Assembly: GCA_049568075.1 (NCBI GenBank)
Contig: CP144911.1
Direction: 5' to 3' (one strand)
DNA: 64,000 nt
Source of the DNA: Gottfriedia sp049568075
GTDB taxonomy: Bacteria > Bacillota > Bacilli > Bacillales > Bacillaceae_G
The translations under genes and the position numbers were made by a program. The notes beneath the pieces were generated by a model that was given only the letters and a program-made list of their open reading frames with translations, searched no databases and was not told where the DNA came from. This document shows, one piece after another, positions 34,832-42,879 of this stretch. Numbering within the stretch: position 1 is the first letter of the stretch; each line of letters opens with the position of its first letter.

Positions 34832-34867
34832 CTCAGACTGATTGCAAGCGCTTGTCAACAGTCTGAG
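34832..34867. repeat. 36-bp palindrome with the ends of the 20.7-kb element
   Basis: CTCAGACTG and CAGTCTGAG enclose a CAAGCGCTTG core. One arm (GACTGATTGCAAGCGCTTG) matches the right end of the 20678-20805 element reversed; the other (TGTCAACAGTCTGA) resembles its left end reversed. It looks like an internally deleted copy, starting 2 bp after the ytoI stop, and could act as the ytoI terminator hairpin. Confidence 0.7.
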
Positions 34868-34868
34868 G

Positions 34869-36185
34869 TCATCGATCTAATAACTGCATCATCATCAATG
34901 CTTTACCTACTAATATTCCTTGCTGAAATACTTCAACATCAACTTTTCCAAATTTACGACCTAATTCTAAAACTTTTGGCTTAATTTCGATTACATCATC
35001 AATTTGAACTGGCTGTACGAAGTAAATTGTAATATTTTCTACGATTAAGTCCCCTTTTTTCATGTCACGAACTGCTCGTTTACCTGCCTCGGTTACAATC
35101 GTCGTAAATACGCCATGTGAAAGAGTACCAATTACATTCGTCATTTGAGGAGTTACATTACATCTAATCGTGAAGTCATCATTTTTTTGATCTTTATTAT
35201 TATGAAATTGACTAGTAACTATATCATCAATTGTTTCTCCCACTTGAGGTTGGCGTTGCAATTGTTGTAAGGCTTCAAGTACATCTTGACGACTTATAAT
35301 ACCGATTAAATTATTCGATGTATTTACAACTGGTAGCAACTCTATGCCTTCCCAAACCATCATTCTAGCAGCTGCTGCAACCGACATCTTTTCATTTACA
35401 CTTATTGGTTGTCTAGTCATGACTTTATCAATTCTTTGAGTACGTTGTTCATGTATAATATCCTTTGAAGTTACAATTCCTATTAACTTACCTCGATCAT
35501 CAATTACAGGATATCTTCCATGACCTGTATCTCTGTTATATTCATACCACTTTTCTACTTCATCAAATGGAGATAGTCTAGCTGTTTTTTCAGTTGGAAT
35601 GAGTATATCCTCAACTAGTACTATATCTTTCTTAATTAACTGATCATAAATTGCTCTATTAATTAACGTCGCGACAGTAAACGTATCATAACTAGAAGAA
35701 ATAATCGGCATTTTCATTTCATCCGCAAGACGTTTTACACTTTCATCTGTATCAAATCCACCTGTTACTAAAACCGCTGAACCTTCTTTTAATGCTAATT
35801 CATGTGCTTTCACTCGGTTTCCGACGATTAATAAATTATTTGCACTAATATATCTCATCATCGCATCAAGCTGCATTGCACCGATAACAAACTTATTAAG
35901 TGTTTTATGTAATCCTTCTTTACCACCTAAAACTTGTCCATCAACAATATTAACAACTTCGGCAAAAGTTAATTTTTCAATATTTTCTTTTCTTTTCGTT
36001 TCAATACGAATCGTACCTACACGTTCAATAGTACTAACAAATCCTTTGTTTTCCGCATCTTTAATTGCTCTATATGCAGTACCTTCACTTACACTTAAAT
36101 CTTTTGCAATTTGTCTTACTGATATTTTATGACCGACCGGTAGTTGTTCAATATGTTCTAGTATTTGATCGTGCTTTGTAGTCAA
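34869..36185 (-). CDS. ytoI: CBS/HTH/hotdog regulatory protein YtoI
   Basis: A 438-aa four-part protein: winged or helix-turn-helix domain (about 18-62, ISVRQIAKDLSVSEGTAYRA), DRTGG domain (about 70-185), two CBS repeats (about 190-312, with GRYPVIDDRGKLIGIVTSKD and LPVVNTSNNLIGIISRQD), and a MaoC-like hotdog domain (about 330-438). This matches YtoI, a putative transcriptional regulator; CBS domains usually bind adenosyl ligands. The start is TTG 36185 with GGTGA 5 nt upstream. The stop abuts the 36-bp palindrome. Confidence 0.9.
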   Translation of the reverse strand: MTTKHDQILEHIEQLPVGHKISVRQIAKDLSVSEGTAYRAIKDAENKGFVSTIERVGTIRIETKRKENIEKLTFAEVVNIVDGQVLGGKEGLHKTLNKFVIGAMQLDAMMRYISANNLLIVGNRVKAHELALKEGSAVLVTGGFDTDESVKRLADEMKMPIISSSYDTFTVATLINRAIYDQLIKKDIVLVEDILIPTEKTARLSPFDEVEKWYEYNRDTGHGRYPVIDDRGKLIGIVTSKDIIHEQRTQRIDKVMTRQPISVNEKMSVAAAARMMVWEGIELLPVVNTSNNLIGIISRQDVLEALQQLQRQPQVGETIDDIVTSQFHNNKDQKNDDFTIRCNVTPQMTNVIGTLSHGVFTTIVTEAGKRAVRDMKKGDLIVENITIYFVQPVQIDDVIEIKPKVLELGRKFGKVDVEVFQQGILVGKALMMMQLLDR

Positions 36186-36253
36186 TTACCTCACCAAGCT
36201 TTCAATGGTTGTATTAATATTTTTATTAACTATTATATAACAATTCATACCAT

Positions 36254-36280
36254 GAAAAAAAGCACGTTTCAACGCGCTTC
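36254..36280 (-). terminator. ytkL terminator
   Basis: 7-bp stem AAGCGCG/CGTGCTT (36279-36273 with 36266-36260, one wobble), then TTTTTT on the minus strand. Confidence 0.7.
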
Positions 36281-36315
36281 TAATACTGTACTAATATTTT
36301 CTTCGATGATCAATA

Positions 36316-37002
36316 CTACAATAATGAAATTGTTGTATTTGGCTCATGAATGAAACCATTATTCTTTGATAATTTTGCAATGAACTCATTTGGGTCTACT
36401 TGGATTGGTGGAAATGTATTATAATGCATCGGAATTACTTTCTGTGCATTAATCCATTCAGAAGCAATTACTGCATCGTCGATTCCCATTGTAAAATGAT
36501 TACCAATTGGTAAATAAGCTAGATCGATATTTTCATACTCACCTAATGTTTTCATACCTCTGTATAATGCAGTATCACCAGCATGATAAATTGTTTTATC
36601 AGCTATTTTTAATAAAACGCCTGATGGTGGTCCTACATTAATAATTTGTTTATTTTCTTCATCAACAATACTTGAACCATGGATTGCTTCTACTAATTTT
36701 AATTTACCAAATGAAAACTCTTTTTCTCCCCCGATATGCATAGGGACAACTTTGACACCTTGCCACGAGATCCAAGTTGCTAATTCCACAGGAGCAATAA
36801 CAGTTGCATCATTTCGTTTGGCTAGTTCAACTGTGTCACCTAAATGATCGCCATGCCCATGTGTTACATAAATATAATTCACTTTAATATTTTCTACCTT
36901 CACATTAGTATGTGAATTACCGTTAATAAACGGGTCAATAATAATTGAATCTTGACCTTGTTCTACTAAAATAACACTGTGCCCAAAATATGTAATTTTC
37001 AA
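36316..37002 (-). CDS. ytkL: Metal-dependent hydrolase YtkL (UPF0173)
   Basis: A metallo-beta-lactamase-fold hydrolase of 228 aa. The metal motif THGHGDHLGD (H48, H50, D52, H53) is intact, with later ligands in AIHGSSIV, YHAGDTALY and PMHYNTFP. TTG 37002 follows AAAGGAG and gives the family length and start (M)KITYFGHS. Substrate unknown. It is divergent from pepQ. Confidence 0.92.
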   Translation of the reverse strand: MKITYFGHSVILVEQGQDSIIIDPFINGNSHTNVKVENIKVNYIYVTHGHGDHLGDTVELAKRNDATVIAPVELATWISWQGVKVVPMHIGGEKEFSFGKLKLVEAIHGSSIVDEENKQIINVGPPSGVLLKIADKTIYHAGDTALYRGMKTLGEYENIDLAYLPIGNHFTMGIDDAVIASEWINAQKVIPMHYNTFPPIQVDPNEFIAKLSKNNGFIHEPNTTISLL

Positions 37003-37111
37003 TTGAAGTCGCTCCTTTGTTATAAAATTAGTCTCTACCACATTTTAACAGATTATTTTCTATTACAAAAATAAGAAATAAGTTAACTATTTTACGTAAT
37101 TCGATAAAAAA

Positions 37112-37120
37112 TGATAAAAT
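37112..37120 (+). promoter_or_regulatory. pepQ extended -10
   Basis: TGATAAAAT, with TTACGT 17 bp upstream of TAAAAT as a weak -35; about 73 bp before the pepQ start. Confidence 0.45.
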
Positions 37121-37192
37121 AAGAGTGTTGTAAACTGTAAAGACTTTTTTTGTTTATTGCAGTAATTTGTTTTTTAAGAAAGGATGTTACAA

Positions 37193-38287
37193 ATGGAACA
37201 CCGTATACAAAATCTATCAACTTGGTTAAAAGAGCAAGATATTCAACTAGGATTTATTACATCTACTGAGAACGTATTTTACTTAACTAATTTCCATTGT
37301 AATCCACATGAACGTCTTTTAGCTTGTCTTGTATTTCCAAATGATGAGCCAATTCTTGTATGTCCACAAATGGAAGTTGGACATGTACAAAACGCAGGCT
37401 GGAAATATGACGTAATTGGCTTTAATGATAGTCAAGATCCTTGGGCAATGATACAAGAATCATTAGCAAAACGTAATATTACAGTAAATCGTATGGCGAT
37501 CGAAAAAGAACATCTTCTTGTTGGCCGCTATGAAAGATTAGTACAACTTTTCCCTGGCGTACAATTCCTTGCAGCTGAGGAAAAATTACATGACTTACGT
37601 TTAATTAAAGATAGCGAAGAAATTCGTCGTATGCAGGTTGCTGCTGAAGCTGCTGATATGGCTTGCCAAATTATTGTTGATCGTATTGCTGAAGGCAAAA
37701 CAGAAATGGATTTAATTGCTGAAATGGAATACGAAATGAAGAAAAAAGGTATTTCTAAAACTTCATTTAGCACTTTAATTTTAACTGGTGCAAACTCAGC
37801 GTTACCACATGGAAATCCTGGTACAAATCCAATTAAAAAAGGTGATTTCGTACTTATGGACTTAGGATTTATCGTTGATGGATATTGCTCAGATATTACT
37901 CGTACAGTAATGTTTGGTCAACCAAATGAGCAACAACGAGAAATTTATGAAACCGTTTTAAAAGGTCAACTTGCTGCAATCGAAGTAAGTAAACCAGGCG
38001 AGGTATTAGGAAATGTTGACCGCGCTGCTCGTCAAATCATCACAGATGCTGGATATGGCGAATACTTCGTTCACCGTATTGGTCACGGTTTAGGTATTGG
38101 TATCCACGATTACCCATCAGTAAATGATTCAAATACTGATATTATTAAAACTGGTATGTCATATACAATTGAACCAGGAATCTATGTACCAAATGTTGGT
38201 GGAGTTCGTATTGAAGATGATATCGTTATTACAGAAACAGGTGCAATGACATTAACGAAGTTCCCTAAAGAATTAATCATCCTATAA
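37193..38287 (+). CDS. pepQ: Xaa-Pro dipeptidase
   Basis: Manganese peptidase of the M24 family that cleaves dipeptides ending in proline. It has 364 aa: creatinase-like N-domain (about 1-125), then the pita-bread domain with metal ligands in MDLGFIVDGYCSDITRTV (two Asp), HRIGHGLGIGIHD (His), EPGIYV (Glu) and GGVRIEDDIV (Glu). ATG 37193 is preferred; AAAGGATG lies upstream, and an ATG 9 nt earlier is part of that site. A GNAT gene follows after 1 nt. Confidence 0.9.
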   Translation: MEHRIQNLSTWLKEQDIQLGFITSTENVFYLTNFHCNPHERLLACLVFPNDEPILVCPQMEVGHVQNAGWKYDVIGFNDSQDPWAMIQESLAKRNITVNRMAIEKEHLLVGRYERLVQLFPGVQFLAAEEKLHDLRLIKDSEEIRRMQVAAEAADMACQIIVDRIAEGKTEMDLIAEMEYEMKKKGISKTSFSTLILTGANSALPHGNPGTNPIKKGDFVLMDLGFIVDGYCSDITRTVMFGQPNEQQREIYETVLKGQLAAIEVSKPGEVLGNVDRAARQIITDAGYGEYFVHRIGHGLGIGIHDYPSVNDSNTDIIKTGMSYTIEPGIYVPNVGGVRIEDDIVITETGAMTLTKFPKELIIL

Positions 38288-38288
38288 T

Positions 38289-38822
38289 ATGAATCAAGAC
38301 GGATTAATAAATATTCGACAAGTACTTCCCTCAGACATCCCTATTATGCATAAATGGGAATGTGATGATGAGATTGGTAAACTTGTAGGAATAGAAAAAC
38401 CACGTTCTCTAGATGCAATGGTACAAGGCTATGAAAAATATTTTGACGGACTTAAACCTAATCTCCACTTGTTCACAATCGAATACAATGGTATTTGTGT
38501 AGGAAGAATTGAATTAGGAAATCTTGATCAAGAGAATAATCATGCCGCTTTTGGAATCGTAATTGGAGATCAATCAATGCAAAATAAAGGAATTGGTTCA
38601 TTTGCATTAAACTATCTACTAAATTATGCTTTTAATGAATTAAAACTTTTAAAAATATATGGTGAAGTATACGAATATAATATCGCTTCACAAAAATTCC
38701 TTACAAAATTAGGCTTTCATTTAGATGGTATATTGCGCAAGCATGAGTTTTTCAAAGGCGCTCATCGTGATATGTATCAATATAGCATGTTGAAAGAAGA
38801 ATTTAATTCGAGTAAGGTTTAA
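38289..38822 (+). CDS. GNAT N-acetyltransferase
   Basis: A 177-aa acetyltransferase of the RimJ/RimL-like type. The acetyl-CoA motif region is MQNKGIGSFALNYLLNYAF, and the following YEYNIASQKFLTKLGFHLDG is typical of this group. The start is 1 nt after the pepQ stop without an obvious ribosome site, so translation is probably coupled to pepQ. The substrate is unknown; protein N-terminal, small-molecule and antibiotic acetylation are all possible. Confidence 0.85.
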   Translation: MNQDGLINIRQVLPSDIPIMHKWECDDEIGKLVGIEKPRSLDAMVQGYEKYFDGLKPNLHLFTIEYNGICVGRIELGNLDQENNHAAFGIVIGDQSMQNKGIGSFALNYLLNYAFNELKLLKIYGEVYEYNIASQKFLTKLGFHLDGILRKHEFFKGAHRDMYQYSMLKEEFNSSKV

Positions 38823-38836
38823 ATACCAAATAAAGA

Positions 38837-38870
38837 CCCCTTTCTCCGTAAGATGGAGAAGGGGGTTTTT
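38837..38870. terminator. terminator after the pepQ-GNAT unit
   Basis: 11-bp stem CCCCTTTCTCC/GGAGAAGGGGG (38837-38847 with 38855-38865, one wobble), 7-nt loop, then TTTTT on the plus strand. It also lies at the end of the converging gene at 38873. Confidence 0.9.
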
Positions 38871-38872
38871 AT

Positions 38873-39166
38873 TTATATCTTTTGAAGGATCGTATGTTGT
38901 AATGGAACACCACCCATTGATACATTTCGTTCAATTAGATGATATTGTTTACCATTTATGATAAAAAGTCTATTTCCTCTGTATTCAACTGTTTTACCTT
39001 GGCTTTCTAATTCAGCCTTCACAGCCTTCGCATAATCATTTAGATTTAAATAACGCTCATCTAAATCTAATGTAATATTTTGATTACGATAACCCATTAG
39101 CCAGTTAAACCCGAAAATACCTGCAATCAGAAAAATAAGGATTAAAATAAATTCCAATACTCTCAC
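38873..39166 (-). CDS. small membrane-anchored protein
   Basis: A 97-aa protein with one N-terminal membrane helix (about 3-25, FILILIFLIAGIFGFNWLM) and a soluble part ending in strand-forming segments (VEYRGNRLFIINGKQYHLI). There is no lipobox. It lies between convergent GNAT and upstream ald on the same strand. I do not recognise the family; a small membrane-tethered domain is all that can be said. Confidence 0.7.
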   Translation of the reverse strand: MRVLEFILILIFLIAGIFGFNWLMGYRNQNITLDLDERYLNLNDYAKAVKAELESQGKTVEYRGNRLFIINGKQYHLIERNVSMGGVPLQHTILQKI

Positions 39167-39248
39167 TCCTTTTTACATAAAATGGAAATTACAATATAAT
39201 TTTACTATAAAAATAAAGTGAATGTTATTAGAATTGAGTATAAAATAA

Positions 39249-39282
39249 AATCCCTTTACCGATTTCGATAAAGGGATTTTAC
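39249..39282 (-). terminator. ald terminator
   Basis: 12-bp stem AAAATCCCTTTA/TAAAGGGATTTT (39249-39260 with 39271-39282) directly after the ald stop. The minus strand continues with TTTATTTTAT. Confidence 0.85.
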
Positions 39283-39288
39283 TTTTTA

Positions 39289-40422
39289 TTAGTTTGTAGA
39301 AACAGATGTACCTTGTAATAAAGTAGTTGCTTCTTTGTATTCTAAGCCGTGAGCTTCCGCTACTGCTTCGTAAGTTACATATCCATCAAGTGTATTAATA
39401 CCTTTGAATAATGCAGAGTTATCTAAGCAAGCTTTTTGATAACCTTTGTTAGCAATTTGAACTGCATAAGGTACTGTAACATTTGTTAATGCCATTGTAG
39501 AAGTACGAGGTACTGCACCAGGCATGTTTGCTACAGCGTAGTGTACTACTCCATGCTTCTCATATGTTGGGAAATCATGTGTCGTAATACGATCTGTTGT
39601 TTCGAAAATACCACCTTGGTCAATTGCAATATCAACTACAACTGAACCTGCTTCCATTGATTCGATCATTTCTTTTGTTACAAGTTTTGGCGCTTTTGCA
39701 CCTGGAATTAATACTGCACCGATTACAAGATCAGATTCTTTAACCGCTTCAGCAATATTGTAAGGGTTTGACATTAAAGTCGTAATTTGATGACCAAAAA
39801 TATCATCTAATTGACGTAAACGATCTGGATTTAAGTCAATCATCGTTACATGAGCACCAAGACCAACAGCTACTTTAGCAGCATTTGTTCCTGCTACACC
39901 TCCACCAATGATTGTAACATTTCCACGACGTACTCCTGGTACTCCACCTAATAAAATACCTTTTCCGCCTTTATTTTTCTCAAGGAATTGAGCACCGATT
40001 TGAGCTGACATACGTCCTGCTACTTCACTCATAGGAGTTAATAACGGTAATGTATTACCAACTTGTACAGTTTCGTAAGCAATTCCTACTACTTTATTAT
40101 CAATTAAAGCCTTAGTTAATTCAGGCTCTGGAGCTAAATGTAAGTATGTGAATAAAATTAATCCTTCACGGAAGTATCCATATTCGCTTGGAATTGGTTC
40201 TTTAACTTTCATAACCATTTCATTATTCCAAGCCTCTTCAGCTGTTTCAACAATTGTTGCGCCAGCATTTACGTATTCTTCATTAGTAAATCCTGAACCA
40301 ATTCCAGCATTTGTTTCAATGTAAACTGAATGACCATGTCCAACTAAGTTCATTACTCCAGCTGGTGTCATTGCTACACGATTTTCGTTGTTTTTTATTT
40401 CTTTTGGTACCCCAATACGCAT
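39289..40422 (-). CDS. ald: Alanine dehydrogenase
   Basis: NAD-dependent alanine dehydrogenase (L-alanine to pyruvate plus ammonia), used in alanine catabolism and sporulation. The 377-aa enzyme starts MRIGVPKEIKNNENRVAMTP. It has the catalytic-site segments MVMKVKEPIPSEY (Lys) and LFTYLHLAPEPELT (His), and the Rossmann motif IIGGGVAGTNAAKVAVGLG with the acidic end of the next strand in MIDLNPDRL. Length and motifs are standard. Transcribed alone. Confidence 0.96.
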   Translation of the reverse strand: MRIGVPKEIKNNENRVAMTPAGVMNLVGHGHSVYIETNAGIGSGFTNEEYVNAGATIVETAEEAWNNEMVMKVKEPIPSEYGYFREGLILFTYLHLAPEPELTKALIDNKVVGIAYETVQVGNTLPLLTPMSEVAGRMSAQIGAQFLEKNKGGKGILLGGVPGVRRGNVTIIGGGVAGTNAAKVAVGLGAHVTMIDLNPDRLRQLDDIFGHQITTLMSNPYNIAEAVKESDLVIGAVLIPGAKAPKLVTKEMIESMEAGSVVVDIAIDQGGIFETTDRITTHDFPTYEKHGVVHYAVANMPGAVPRTSTMALTNVTVPYAVQIANKGYQKACLDNSALFKGINTLDGYVTYEAVAEAHGLEYKEATTLLQGTSVSTN

Positions 40423-40617
40423 GTTATTTCCCCCTGAAATATATTTAACTCGTGCCTCTTAGGATGAGCTCTATTTATTAAAAAATAATACATTTTTATA
40501 TTAACACAAAACATATAGTGCAGAAAATGAAAACGCTTAATTTCGTTTAATAAATATTAATTCAGAATCTTTTTTACTATAAATTATGCTTTAAAAATGG
40601 AATTGTCCCACGAATTC

Positions 40618-41391
40618 TCATGATAATGGAATATGTCTGTATTTATTAATGACATCCAAGCCACCTGTGACCTCAAAAATATCACCTGTTATAAAGTCAG
40701 ACTCTTCCTTACACAAAAATTGCACCATTCTTGCTATATCTTCTCCAGTACCAGATCTTCCAACTGGTGCAAGACCTTTTCCATTCTTACTTGCTTCAGT
40801 TTGATTTGCTTCTTTCATATCACCAAAAATATCTCCAGGACAAATCATATTAGATGTTATACCATTCTCTGCTTCCTCATAGGCTATTGTTTTAGTCAAT
40901 GAAACTAGACCTACTTTAGCTGCGCTGAATGCAGAACGATAAATCCATCCAGAAGCTGAATTGGCACCTTGAAATCCATAATTTATGATACGGCCATATT
41001 TTTGCTTTCTCATAATTGGAATGATTTGCTTTAAAAGAAAAAACACGCTATGCAAATTTCCATACATCAAGTATTCCCACTCTTCATCCGTGTAGTCAGC
41101 CAGTTTTTTACGGTTAAATAAATACGGGCCAGCATTATTGATAAGACAATCAACCCTACCGAATTTCTCCATCGTTTTTGAGACAATCTCATTAATAAAT
41201 TGTTTATCGCATATATCACCTTTTACAAAAAGAACCCGGTCCAAATAATCCTTCCATTCTTCTTTTCGCTCTTTGATAGCTTGTTCATCAGAAAAGTACG
41301 TAACAGTTACTGAATAACCATCCTTCAAAAATGCTTCAGTGACTTTCTTCCCTAACCCCTTTGATCCTGCCGTAATGACAGCATGCCTCAT
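40618..41391 (-). CDS. short-chain dehydrogenase-like protein (YtkK type), catalytic Tyr replaced
   Basis: A 257-aa protein with the SDR fold: TAGSKGLGK at the nucleotide site and LINNAGPYLF. The catalytic YxxxK reads FSAAK (in YRSAFSAAKVGL), so the Tyr is Phe; the Lys is kept. In B. subtilis ytkK encodes an SDR in this neighbourhood, so this may be its counterpart. ATG 41391 follows AAAGGA. Loss of the Tyr suggests a non-standard or non-catalytic role. Confidence 0.8.
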   Translation of the reverse strand: MRHAVITAGSKGLGKKVTEAFLKDGYSVTVTYFSDEQAIKERKEEWKDYLDRVLFVKGDICDKQFINEIVSKTMEKFGRVDCLINNAGPYLFNRKKLADYTDEEWEYLMYGNLHSVFFLLKQIIPIMRKQKYGRIINYGFQGANSASGWIYRSAFSAAKVGLVSLTKTIAYEEAENGITSNMICPGDIFGDMKEANQTEASKNGKGLAPVGRSGTGEDIARMVQFLCKEESDFITGDIFEVTGGLDVINKYRHIPLS

Positions 41392-41855
41392 AAAACTCTT
41401 CCTTTCGAGTCTAAATAATTTTATATATTTGTGAAAATCATCTAGATAAATCAATCAATTGTATGTATTTGTAAAATCTATTCTCATTAACCTTTTTAAT
41501 TTTAAGCATAAAGCTAATTCTTTAAAAATTATGTCATTATCGTTATACCTATATCTTTAATTTAGTAAGATTATTTTATTAAAAGATAACTATGTTTTCT
41601 ATTATTATGAATTATTTTCCTTTTATTTTAATAATTTTTATTTTTAGATATTAAGCTTTACACATTCAATAAGCGAGCCTTGTTTATAAAAAATATTAGA
41701 ACAAATTTGTTCAACTTATTTCCAATGTGTCAAAGGTAAATAGCAGTTAAATAAATTTTTAAAATCGTGTAAAAACTACTGGATTTTTATAACAAAAGGA
41801 AGTAATATATATTAATTCCTTTTTACGATACGACAATTCATGATATAATTATCAC
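41392..41855. other. AT-rich gap between the SDR gene and the leader RNA
   Basis: About 464 bp of very AT-rich sequence. No open reading frame with a ribosome site and no clear hairpin seen until the promoter at 41821-41849. Confidence 0.5.
41821..41849 (+). promoter_or_regulatory. promoter of the structured leader
   Basis: Extended -10 TGATATAAT (TATAAT at 41844-41849); the -35 near 41821-41827 (TTTTACG) is poor. Predicted start near 41856. Confidence 0.55.
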
Positions 41856-42135
41856 ATCTACTGTGAATCTAGGCTGTTGCGAAAGTGACTTCGGCATTGG
41901 GTAAGAACCATGATAGTGAGTATACTTACTATTGGACGAAAACCAAGTCAATCAATAAAAAGTTGAGAATAATCACGTAAACGATAACTCAACTATGTAG
42001 GATTCGTTGTATCCGAATTTACGCCCTCGGAGTGTTAGAACCAAACGAGAGTAGTTTCGGCAAAATCGAACACGTAGAACAGGGAAGCAAACATCAATTT
42101 ATTGATATTTATGAATTAATGGCAACGGGGGAGTA
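41856..42135 (+). ncRNA. candidate structured leader RNA
   Basis: About 280 nt between an extended -10 promoter and the start at 42142, more GC-rich than the gap before it. Visible stems: GACTT/AAGTC (41887-41891 with 41944-41948) around ATAGTGAGT/ACTTACTAT (41913-41932); AGTTGAG/CTCAACT (41961-41994); GTA..ATTCG/CGAAT..TAC (41997-42021); GTGTT/AACAC (42032-42073) around AAAC/GTTT. I compared it with the common Bacillus riboswitches, T-box, RNase P, tmRNA, SRP and 6S and saw no match. Confidence 0.5.
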
Positions 42136-42141
42136 AATAAA

Positions 42142-42465
42142 ATGTTACAAGATTATTTTTCATACGATGAACGATTAGGTATTTTACTACCAAGCCTAAA
42201 ATTAGATTGGGAAGATTACTCCCACGATCAACAATTAATGATTCTTACTGAATGGGAATATATCCGTGGTGGAATACCTGATCAAATTAAGCGTTTAGAG
42301 TTTTCGATTAATCATAAACAAGAACAATTAAATCATGAATCTGATTTTGTTTTGAGCTGTAAATTAAATTCTGAAATTGCAGAATTAGCATCAATTATTA
42401 ACGATCTTTGGATTTGGTTTAGAAGTAACCAACAAATGTCCAATGATACAAAAATACATGGTTAA
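42142..42465 (+). CDS. hypothetical protein behind the structured leader
   Basis: A 107-aa acidic, helical protein: MLQDYFSYDERLGILLPS, then a helical core IRGGIPDQIKRLEFSINHKQ, and NDLWIWFRSNQQ near the C-terminus. There is no signal peptide or membrane segment. GGGGGAG lies at a good distance before the ATG. It is followed by a strong terminator, so the leader and this gene form one unit. I do not recognise a named family. Confidence 0.75.
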   Translation: MLQDYFSYDERLGILLPSLKLDWEDYSHDQQLMILTEWEYIRGGIPDQIKRLEFSINHKQEQLNHESDFVLSCKLNSEIAELASIINDLWIWFRSNQQMSNDTKIHG

Positions 42466-42496
42466 AAAGCTAACATATAAATTTGTTAGCTTTTTT
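42464..42496 (+). terminator. terminator of the 107-aa gene
   Basis: Stem AAAAAGCTAACA/TGTTAGCTTTTT (42464-42475 with 42484-42495), ending in a T run. Confidence 0.9.
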
Positions 42497-42517
42497 CTAT
42501 ACCTCTATTATTTAGGT

Positions 42518-42706
42518 TTATTCGTTTTCGCGCTTTTGAATTTGTAAAAGCGTGTCTCCGATTGTTTTTAGTTCCTCTTTAAGTCGGATGGTTTCATTCG
42601 CAACTTTATCGGAAGATGCTTCTTTGATTTGCTTGTTTAGTTGGTCAATCACTTTTCGTAACCTTCCGACGGATTGTTCTAGTTGAAAACTTGATGTAGG
42701 CTTCAT
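42518..42706 (-). CDS. small coiled-coil protein
   Basis: A 62-aa charged, helical protein (SFQLEQSVGRLRKVIDQLNK, then LKEELKTIGDTLLQIQKREN) with heptad-like hydrophobic spacing. ATG 42706 follows AAGGAG at 7 nt, so translation is likely; the longer upstream frame lacks a site. Convergent with the 107-aa gene. Unknown function. Confidence 0.65.
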   Translation of the reverse strand: MKPTSSFQLEQSVGRLRKVIDQLNKQIKEASSDKVANETIRLKEELKTIGDTLLQIQKRENE

Positions 42707-42836
42707 AATTGTCTCCTTGAATGGTTTTCCTTTAGCATACCACATACTTGTTTACAACCAAACGGGTATTCATTTAGTTAAGAGTATATTGTCTAATTTA
42801 GGTTCAAGTATTTAGGTTTCCATTCATTCTACACTC

Positions 42837-42867
42837 TAAAAAAGCTAACAGATAATTTGTTAGCTTC
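42837..42867 (-). terminator. terminator of the EcsC-like gene
   Basis: 9-bp stem AAGCTAACA/TGTTAGCTT (42842-42850 with 42858-42866), then TTTTTT on the minus strand. Confidence 0.85.
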
Positions 42868-42879
42868 AAAAATTTTTAT

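Noticed and set aside
41856..42135. T-box or known riboswitch reading of the leader
   Set aside because: No TGGNACCGCG antiterminator motif, no signatures of the common classes, and the downstream gene is not a transporter or biosynthetic enzyme.
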